A stretch of DNA of 64,000 nucleotides from Tenacibaculum soleae. GTDB lineage: Bacteria > Bacteroidota > Bacteroidia > Flavobacteriales > Flavobacteriaceae. The notes under the pieces were generated by a model. That model was not told the origin of the DNA. It saw only the letters and a list, made by a program, of their open reading frames with translations, and did no database searches. The translations under genes were made by a program, and so were the position numbers. Numbering within the stretch: position 1 is the stretch's first letter; each line of letters starts with the position of its first letter. Positions 59,101-64,000 of this stretch are shown piece by piece. The stretch spans positions 248,001 to 312,000 of the forward strand of contig NZ_MAKX01000002.1 of assembly GCF_001693415.1 (NCBI RefSeq), read 5' to 3'.

Positions 59101-59919
59101 ACGATCAAAAACTATTTCGTTACGTTCAATAGATACTACTTCCCCAGTATCTTCATCAACGAAATCTTCATGCCAAGTTTTTAAAACTCTAGCCGCTAGT
59201 TTACGCCCTAATACTTTTTTTAATCCAGCTTTAGAAACTTTTACTTCTTCTGCTAAATCAAAAATTTCTAATATATCTTTATCTCTTTCAAAACCGATGG
59301 CTCTGAATAACGTAGTTACTGGTAATTTTTTCTTTCTATCAATGTAAGCATACATTACTTGATTGATATCAGTTGCAAATTCTATCCAAGATCCTTTAAA
59401 AGGAATTACTCTTGCAGAGTATAACTTGGTTCCATTTGCGTGGAAAGATTGTCCAAAGAAAACACCTGGTGAACGGTGTAACTGAGAAACTACAACTCTT
59501 TCTGCTCCATTAATAATGAAAGTTCCTGAGTTGGTCATATATGGTATAGTACCTAAATATACGTCTTGAACAATAGTTTCGAAATCTTCGTGTTCAGGAT
59601 CTGTACAATAAAGCTTTAATCTTGCTTTTAAAGGTACACTATGTGTTAATCCTCTTTCAATACATTCTTGAATGCTGTACCTTGGTGGATCTACAAAGTA
59701 GTCTAAAAATTCTAATACAAATTGATTACGTGTATCTGTAATCGGAAAGTTATCCATGAAAGTTTTGTACAAACCTTCTTCACCTCGCTCATCTGCCTTA
59801 GTTTGCAATTGGAAAAAGTCTTGGAATGACTTTACCTGAATATCTAGAAAATCTGGATAATCGGTACCTAATTGCGATGATGCGAAGTTAATTCTTTCAG
59901 TAGTGTTTATCGTTGCCAA
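56107..59919 (-). CDS. rpoB: RNA polymerase subunit beta
   Basis: A 1270-residue beta subunit. [17 protein letters not shown] and [14 protein letters not shown] (around residues 470-500) form the rifampicin-binding region, with the usual Gln, Asp, His, Arg and Ser residues, so the sequence is of the sensitive type at those positions. GRHGNKGI (about 1060) and the C-terminal [17 protein letters not shown] are also standard. It lies between rplL (237-nt spacer) and rpoC (107-nt spacer). Confidence 0.98.
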   Translation of the reverse strand: MATINTTERINFASSQLGTDYPDFLDIQVKSFQDFFQLQTKADERGEEGLYKTFMDNFPITDTRNQFVLEFLDYFVDPPRYSIQECIERGLTHSVPLKARLKLYCTDPEHEDFETIVQDVYLGTIPYMTNSGTFIINGAERVVVSQLHRSPGVFFGQSFHANGTKLYSARVIPFKGSWIEFATDINQVMYAYIDRKKKLPVTTLFRAIGFERDKDILEIFDLAEEVKVSKAGLKKVLGRKLAARVLKTWHEDFVDEDTGEVVSIERNEIVFDRDTIIEKEHIDEIIDAGAKTILLHKVDNDMADYAIIHNTLQKDPTNSEKEAVEHVYRQLRNAEPPDEETARGIIEKLFFSEQRYSLGEVGRFRMNTKLGLNEDIDQKVLTKTDIITIIKYLIELINSKAEVDDIDHLSNRRVRTVGEQLAGQFGVGLARMARTIRERMNVRDNEVFTPIDLINAKTLSSVINSFFGTNQLSQFMDQTNPLAEITHKRRLSALGPGGLSRERAGFEVRDVHYTHYGRLCPIETPEGPNIGLISSLSVFAKVNNLGFIETPYVKVTEGNVDAKKEHIYLSAEEEEGMKFAQSNLEVDADGSFVGEKLISREGGDFPVVTPTEIDYMDVAPNQIASISASLIPFLEHDDANRALMGSNMMRQAVPLLRPESPIVGTGLERRVAKDSRILINAEGAGVVEYVDANKIKIKYDRTEEERLVSFDSDDISYNLIKFRKTNQGTNINLKPIVKVGDRVEEGQVLCEGYATQKGELALGRNMKVAFMPWKGYNFEDAIVISEKVVREDIFTSIHIDEYSLDVRDTKLGAEELTNDIPNVSEEATKDLDENGMIRIGAEVNPGDILIGKITPKGESDPTPEEKLLRAIFGDKAGDVKDASLKASPSLRGVVINKKLFKRALKDKTKRARDKEAIAALEASYVSKFEGLKDILIEKLFNLITGKTSQGVFNDLGEEVLPKGKKFTQKMLNSVGDFTHLHGTWTTDKDLNRLVVELVHNYKIKVNDLQGSLRREKFTISVGDELPAGILKLAKIYVAKKRKLKVGDKMAGRHGNKGIVARIVRQEDMPFLEDGTPVDIVLNPLGVPSRMNIGQIYETVLGWAGQKLDQKYATPIFDGANINEINALTDEAGIPRYGHTYLYDGGTGKRFDQPATVGIIYMIKLGHMIEDKMHARSIGPYSLITQQPLGGKAQFGGQRFGEMEVWALEAYGASSILREILTVKSDDVLGRAKTYEAIVKGETMPEPGLPESFNVLMHELKGLGLDVKLEE

Positions 59920-60080
59920 AAGAGATGCTATTTTTAAATTAAAAATATTATTTTTTGAAACTATTTCGTTTCAATAATGCAATTTTAATTGCTTTGCTGA
60001 CTTAAAATCAGCGCTTTATAGTCGTGTTATTACAATTTTAAAAACTGTAATAAAATAAAGAACGAATATATACACAAAAT

Positions 60081-60119
60081 GGTTTAGGACTAGAGATATG
60101 TATCCCTAGTACCTAAACC
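60081..60119 (-). promoter_or_regulatory. Long hairpin in the rplL-rpoB spacer
   Basis: Arms 60081-60098 and 60101-60119 pair over about 18 bp with one mismatch and one bulge (GGTTTAGG...CCTAAACC outer part). It is not followed by a U-run on the transcript. The spacer also has a short TCCCG/CGGGA hairpin (60133-60150). In E. coli this spacer holds an attenuator and an RNase III site; a similar role is likely here. Confidence 0.6.
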
Positions 60120-60156
60120 TTAATTGTTTTATCCCGTTTTAAATCGGGAGTATAGC

Positions 60157-60528
60157 TTACTTAAGCTCTACTTCAGCTCCTGCTTCTTCTAAAGATTTTT
60201 TAAGACCTTCTGCCTCATCTTTAGTTACACCTTCTTTGATTGGTGCTGGTGCACTATCAACGATTGCTTTAGCATCTTTTAATCCTAATCCAGTTAATTC
60301 TTTAACTAATTTTACAACTGCTAATTTAGAACCTCCTGCTGCTTTTAAGATAACATCAAATTCAGTTTTTTCTTCTGCTGCTTCTCCTCCTGCTGCTGGA
60401 CCTGCTACTGCTACTGCTGCTGCTGCTGGCTCAATACCATACTCATCTTTTAAAATATCAGCTAATTCATTAACTTCTTTTACTGTTAAGTTAACTAATT
60501 GTTCTGCGAAATCTTTTAAATCTGCCAT
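60157..60528 (-). CDS. rplL: Ribosomal protein L7/L12
   Basis: A 123-residue protein with an N-terminal helical dimerisation domain ([21 protein letters not shown]), an Ala/Gly-rich hinge ([19 protein letters not shown], about 37-55) and the C-terminal factor-binding domain ([37 protein letters not shown]). It forms the ribosome stalk with L10. It follows rplJ by 48 nt. Confidence 0.97.
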   Translation of the reverse strand: MADLKDFAEQLVNLTVKEVNELADILKDEYGIEPAAAAVAVAGPAAGGEAAEEKTEFDVILKAAGGSKLAVVKLVKELTGLGLKDAKAIVDSAPAPIKEGVTKDEAEGLKKSLEEAGAEVELK

Positions 60529-60576
60529 TTTAATTGTTTTTTGAAATTTTATTATTTAGTTTATTAGTGCGCGTAA

Positions 60577-61092
60577 TTATTTATCTGATAACGTTTTTAA
60601 GATACCTGATAATTTACTACCTCCTGATTGTAATGCTGAAACAACATTCTTAGCAGGCGATTGTAATAATGAGATAATATCTCCGATAAGTTCTTCTTTA
60701 GACTTGATGTTAACTAGAGCGTCTAATTGGTCATCTCCAACATAAACCGACTCTTCAACAAAAGCTCCTTTTAATAAAGGTTTGTCTGATTTTTTTCTGA
60801 ACTCTTTAATAACTTTTGCAGGTGCATTTGCTACCTCTGCAATCATCATTGATGTATTACCTTTTAAAACTCCTTGTAAGTCTCCGAAATCTTTATCAGA
60901 AGCTTCCATTGCTTTAGAAAGTAATGTATTTTTTACAACAGCTAATTCTACATTTGCTTTGAAACAAGCTCTACGTAAATTTGATGTAGTAGTTGCATCT
61001 AAAGCAGAAATATCTGCTAAGTAAATGATGCTTGTATCTGCTAATCTTGCTGTTAAATCTTGTATTACTTGTGATTTGTCTTCTCTTGTCAT
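60577..61092 (-). CDS. rplJ: Ribosomal protein L10
   Basis: A 171-residue stalk-base protein. SIIYLADISALDATTTSNLR, VELAVVKNTLLSKAME and a C-terminal helix that binds L7/L12 dimers (ALQSGGSKLSGILKTLSDK) are normal for the family. It follows rplA after only 21 nt, so a long autoregulatory leader ahead of rplJ is not present in this spacer. Confidence 0.96.
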   Translation of the reverse strand: MTREDKSQVIQDLTARLADTSIIYLADISALDATTTSNLRRACFKANVELAVVKNTLLSKAMEASDKDFGDLQGVLKGNTSMMIAEVANAPAKVIKEFRKKSDKPLLKGAFVEESVYVGDDQLDALVNIKSKEELIGDIISLLQSPAKNVVSALQSGGSKLSGILKTLSDK

Positions 61093-61113
61093 AATTAAAA
61101 AGTTTTAACTGCC

Positions 61114-61803
61114 TTATGATACAGATTTTTCATCTACAGCAACACTAGGACTCATAGTTGAAGACATAAAAATACTCTTAATATAGTCTCCTTTAGCCGC
61201 TGTTGGCTTTAATTTAATTAACGTTTGTAATAACTCGTTTGCATTTTCTTGAATCTTCTTAGCATCAAATGATACTTTTCCGATTGCAGCATGTACGATA
61301 CCAGTTTTATCAACTTTAAAGTCAATTTTACCAGCTTTTACTTCTTGTACTGCTTTTGCAACGTTCATAGTTACTGTACCTGTTTTTGGGTTAGGCATTA
61401 AACCTCTTGGTCCTAAAACACGACCTAAAGGACCTAATTTACCCATAACACTTGGCATAGTAATAATTACATCAACATCTGTCCAACCTCCTTTAATTTT
61501 TTGAAGGTATTCATCTAATCCTACATAATCAGCACCCGCTTCTTTTGCTTCTGCTTCTTTATCTGGAGTAACTAATGCTAACACTTTTACATCTTTACCT
61601 GTTCCGTGTGGTAAAGTTACAACTCCACGTACCATTTGATTTGCTTTACGAGGATCAACTCCTAAACGTACTGCTAAATCAACTGATGCGTCAAATTTTA
61701 CATTTGTAATTTCTTTAACTAATGCTGATGCATCTTTTAAGCTATAAACTTTAGAGCTATCTACTTTAGCACGAGCTTCTTTTTGCTTTCTAGTAATTGC
61801 CAT
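61114..61803 (-). CDS. rplA: Ribosomal protein L1
   Basis: A 229-residue protein with the L1 signatures [40 protein letters not shown] and [20 protein letters not shown] C terminus. It binds 23S rRNA at the L1 stalk and represses the rplK-rplA operon in other bacteria. It follows rplK by 20 nt. Confidence 0.97.
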   Translation of the reverse strand: MAITRKQKEARAKVDSSKVYSLKDASALVKEITNVKFDASVDLAVRLGVDPRKANQMVRGVVTLPHGTGKDVKVLALVTPDKEAEAKEAGADYVGLDEYLQKIKGGWTDVDVIITMPSVMGKLGPLGRVLGPRGLMPNPKTGTVTMNVAKAVQEVKAGKIDFKVDKTGIVHAAIGKVSFDAKKIQENANELLQTLIKLKPTAAKGDYIKSIFMSSTMSPSVAVDEKSVS

Positions 61804-61823
61804 TTCTAAATATCTTTTAAAGT

Positions 61824-62261
61824 TTAAGCAGGTGCATCACCTTTTACTGTTAATCCCATAGAACGAGCTGTTCCTGCAATCATTCTCATTGCAGACTCAA
61901 CTTTAAAGGCATTCATATCTACCATTTTGTCTTCTGCAATTCCACGAATTTGATCCCAAGTAACGCTAGCTACTTTTTTCCTATTAGGTTCTCCTGAACC
62001 TTTCTTAATTTTGGCCGCTTCTAATAATTGTACTGCAGCTGGTGGTGTTTTTACAACAAACTCAAATGATTTGTCTGTATAAACTGTAATCACAACAGGT
62101 AAAACTTTACCTTGCTTGTCCTGTGTACGTGCATTAAATTGCTTACAGAACTCCATGATATTAACACCGGCAGCACCTAAAGCGGGTCCAACTGGTGGCG
62201 ACGGATTCGCAGCACCTCCCCTTACTTGTAGTTTAACTAATTTACTTACTTCTTTTGCCAT
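61824..62261 (-). CDS. rplK: Ribosomal protein L11
   Basis: A 145-residue protein with the L11 motifs [20 protein letters not shown] (about 14-33), [13 protein letters not shown] and the C-terminal rRNA-binding part with [10 protein letters not shown]. It forms the GTPase-associated centre with the L10 stalk. It follows nusG after 65 nt. Confidence 0.97.
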   Translation of the reverse strand: MAKEVSKLVKLQVRGGAANPSPPVGPALGAAGVNIMEFCKQFNARTQDKQGKVLPVVITVYTDKSFEFVVKTPPAAVQLLEAAKIKKGSGEPNRKKVASVTWDQIRGIAEDKMVDMNAFKVESAMRMIAGTARSMGLTVKGDAPA

Positions 62262-62326
62262 TGTTTAAGATTTAATGACGTGTTTAAAATGGAAGCTTCA
62301 AACACATCTAAATATAGGTGTAACGA

Positions 62327-62878
62327 TTATATTTTTTCTACTTGCGTATAATTTAATTCTAATGGTGTTTTTCTTCCAAAAATCTTAACCATTACTTCTA
62401 ATTTACGCTTTTCTTCATTTACGTTTTCAACTGCTCCGTCGAATCCATTAAATGGTCCATCGATTACCTTAACCGTTTCTCCAACGTTATAAGGTATTGC
62501 GATATTTTCATCTCTAACAGAAAGTTCATCAACTTTACCTAACATTCTGTTTACTTCTGATTTACGCATTGGTACTGGTTCTCCTCCTTTTGTTTCACCT
62601 AAAAAACCTATAACTCCTGTTACAGATTTAATTACGTGAGGAACCTCACCTGCTAAATTAGCTTCTACCATTACGTAACCAGGAAAGTATACTCTTTCTC
62701 TGTTAACTTTCTTTCCGTTTCTTACTTGAATAACTTTTTCTGTAGGAACAATTACTTGATTTACGTAATCCGACAAACCAAAACGAGCGATTTCTGTCTC
62801 GATATAAGTTTTCACCTTATTTTCTTGACCTCCTACTGCTCTAACTACATACCATTTCATCACTGAATCAGCCATCAT
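62327..62878 (-). CDS. nusG: Transcription termination/antitermination factor NusG
   Basis: A 183-residue protein with the NGN domain (KWYVVRAVGGQENKVKTYIE and YFPGYVMVEANLAGEVPHVI) and a C-terminal KOW domain (GETVKVIDGPFNGFDGAVEN). It binds RNA polymerase and links it to Rho or the ribosome. Its start overlaps the secE stop by 1 nt (TAATG); a second ATG 3 nt further on (62875) is equally possible. Confidence 0.97.
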   Translation of the reverse strand: MMADSVMKWYVVRAVGGQENKVKTYIETEIARFGLSDYVNQVIVPTEKVIQVRNGKKVNRERVYFPGYVMVEANLAGEVPHVIKSVTGVIGFLGETKGGEPVPMRKSEVNRMLGKVDELSVRDENIAIPYNVGETVKVIDGPFNGFDGAVENVNEEKRKLEVMVKIFGRKTPLELNYTQVEKI

Positions 62879-63069
62879 TAAAACATTTTAAAGAAATTAT
62901 CTAATCCTGTTTGAAAAACTTTATCAATTCCTGCTACTGCTAAAGCAAAAATAATAGTAAATGCCGCAACAACTACAGTTGACTTTTGAGCCTCTTCACG
63001 AGATGCCCAAGTCATATTAGTGTTTAATTCTTCAAAAGAACCTTTTATGTACTCTATAAAGTTATTCAT
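62878..63069 (-). CDS. secE: Preprotein translocase subunit SecE
   Basis: A 63-residue single-helix SecE: an amphipathic N-terminal segment (FIEYIKGSFEELNTNMTW), the conserved WASREEAQKSTVVV and one membrane helix (about 29-47). It stabilises SecY in the inner membrane. Its position between tRNA-Trp and nusG is the standard bacterial order. Confidence 0.95.
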   Translation of the reverse strand: MNNFIEYIKGSFEELNTNMTWASREEAQKSTVVVAAFTIIFALAVAGIDKVFQTGLDNFFKMF

Positions 63070-63123
63070 GTTTTTATCCTTTTAACGAGCTATGATTTAA
63101 TACCATAACTCGCTTTAGTTTTG

Positions 63124-63196
63124 CACGGATTGAGGGACTCGAACCCCCGACACCTGGTTTTGGAGACCAGTGCTCTACCAACTGAGCTAAACCCGT
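63124..63196 (-). tRNA. tRNA-Trp (CCA)
   Basis: A 73-nt tRNA with acceptor ACGGGTT/AATCCGT, D-arm GCTCAGTTGGTAGAGC, anticodon loop CTCCAAA closed by CTGGT/ACCAG, and T-arm GGGGGTTCGAGTCCCTC. The discriminator is G, as usual for bacterial tRNA-Trp, and CCA is not encoded. It lies between tuf and secE, a common arrangement. Confidence 0.96.
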
Positions 63197-63206
63197 ATTT
63201 CATTTT

Positions 63207-63238
63207 AAAAGGAGTCTCTCAATAAAGAGACTCCTTTT
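63207..63238 (-). terminator. Terminator-like hairpin between tuf and tRNA-Trp
   Basis: A perfect 13-bp stem AAAAGGAGTCTCT/AGAGACTCCTTTT (63207-63219 with 63226-63238) with a 6-nt loop. On the minus strand only four T follow, so termination may be partial and let tRNA-Trp, secE and nusG be reached. Confidence 0.7.
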
Positions 63239-63260
63239 CTTTATGATATAAACTAATTTC

Positions 63261-64000
63261 TTAGTCTAAAATTTCAGTTACCTGACCTGCACCTACTGTT
63301 CTACCTCCTTCACGGATAGCAAACTGTAAACCTAAGTTTAATGCAATTGGTTGGATTAAATCAACTGTAATAGTTAAGTTATCTCCAGGCATTACCATTT
63401 CTACTCCATCAGGTAAGTTAATAGTACCTGTTACATCTGTTGTACGCACATAAAACTGTGGACGATAGTTGTTATGGAATGGAGTGTGACGTCCACCTTC
63501 TTCTTTCTTTAAAACATAAACCTCAGCTTTAAACTTAGCGTGTGGTGTTACAGATCCTGGCTTAACAATTACCATTCCTCTTTTAATGTCTTCTTTTGCA
63601 ATACCTCTTAATAAGATACCTGCGTTATCTCCTGCCTCACCTCTATCTAAGATTTGACGGAACATTTCAATACCAGTTACTGTAGAAGTTAACTTCTCAG
63701 TACCCATACCGATAATTTCAACTGGATCACCAGAGTTGATGATTCCTGTTTCAATACGACCAGTAGCAACAGTACCACGACCAGTAATTGAGAATACATC
63801 TTCAATTGGCATTAAGAAATCTTTTTCAGTTTCTCTTGGTGGCTCTTCAATCCAAGTATCAACAGCTTCCATTAATTCTAAAACTGTATTTACCCATTTC
63901 TCTTCTCCATTTAAAGCTCCTAAAGCAGATCCAGCTACTACAGGTCCATTATCTCCATCATATTCATAGAAAGATAATAAATCTCTAACTTCCATCTCTA
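63261..64000 (-). CDS. tuf: Elongation factor Tu, C-terminal part (runs off the window)
   Basis: About 246 residues of EF-Tu are present; the first part lies beyond position 64000. The visible part covers the end of the GTPase domain ([29 protein letters not shown]), domain II ([28 protein letters not shown]) and domain III ([24 protein letters not shown]), ending in [21 protein letters not shown]-Tu brings aminoacyl-tRNA to the ribosome. The Met near the window edge is internal, not the start. Confidence 0.97.
   Translation of the reverse strand, partial: EMEVRDLLSFYEYDGDNGPVVAGSALGALNGEEKWVNTVLELMEAVDTWIEEPPRETEKDFLMPIEDVFSITGRGTVATGRIETGIINSGDPVEIIGMGTEKLTSTVTGIEMFRQILDRGEAGDNAGILLRGIAKEDIKRGMVIVKPGSVTPHAKFKAEVYVLKKEEGGRHTPFHNNYRPQFYVRTTDVTGTINLPDGVEMVMPGDNLTITVDLIQPIALNLGLQFAIREGGRTVGAGQVTEILD

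Noticed and set aside
1..64000. CRISPR arrays, insertion sequences, prophage or defence islands
   Set aside because: I found no regularly spaced repeats, transposase or integrase motifs, or known defence domains. The tRNA-Lys and tRNA-Tyr genes have no integrase or attachment-type repeat beside them; the direct repeat there is explained by tandem duplication.

Overview
The window is 64 kb of a very AT-rich chromosome from a member of the Bacteroidota, most likely a marine Flavobacteriaceae close to Tenacibaculum or Polaribacter (genus is an inference). The support is a fused CcoN-CcoO oxidase subunit, families typical of this phylum (CtlX, DUF3467, DUF4369, DUF2490, a CarboxypepD_reg/TonB receptor, a PafA-type phosphatase), promoters of the Bacteroidota type (TTTG, about 19 nt, TAnnTTTG) and an absence of strong Shine-Dalgarno sequences. 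I see no prophage, insertion sequence, CRISPR array or classical defence island; it reads as core chromosome with a few accessory operons.

Layout. 1-1.5 kb: end of pdxH, a SixA-like phosphatase and a short Ppx/GppA phosphatase. 1.5-5.5 kb (minus): a four-gene cassette, degenerate receiver protein, membrane HEAT-repeat protein, family 2 glycosyltransferase, YaiO-type beta-barrel, probably making and exporting a polysaccharide. 5.8-11.7 kb (minus): DUF389 membrane protein, GNAT acetyltransferase, exported C1 peptidase, TonB-dependent receptor. 11.8-12.5 kb: a tandem duplication of a complete tRNA-Lys/tRNA-Tyr transcription unit. 12.6-14.1 kb: MlaF and MlaE lipid-transport genes. 14.2-19.3 kb: PafA-type phosphatase, YqaE/Pmp3 small protein, M14 peptidase, and a free-standing 33-codon gene with its own promoter and terminator. 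19.6-24.5 kb: HglS-like 2-oxoadipate dioxygenase/decarboxylase, Lrp/AsnC regulator, and an FAD/Fe-S dehydrogenase of the D-2-hydroxyglutarate type, together consistent with the end of a lysine catabolic route. 25-29 kb (minus): OmpA lipoprotein, CtlX, a flavoprotein monooxygenase, S1/P1 nuclease. 29-32 kb: an SPFH/band-7 operon with small membrane proteins, DUF4177, an alpha/beta hydrolase and an Arc-type DNA-binding protein. 32.3-38.3 kb: Asp-box repeat protein, DUF2490, DUF819 and DUF4369 proteins.

38.4-51.3 kb is a micro-oxic respiration regulon: a universal stress protein, the cbb3 oxidase operon (ccoS, ccoNO, ccoQ, ccoP, ccoG, ccoH, a SafE-like protein), and ccoI-cupin-deoC-hemN divergent from a Crp/Fnr regulator. 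Three promoters there carry the same palindrome, ATGATAnnnRTCAT, centred exactly 36.5 nt upstream of the last base of the -7 element. This is the strongest regulatory signal in the window.

51.4-64 kb (minus): DUF3467 protein and the transcription/translation cluster tuf, tRNA-Trp, secE, nusG, rplK, rplA, rplJ, rplL, rpoB, rpoC, with strong intercistronic hairpins on both sides of rpoB.
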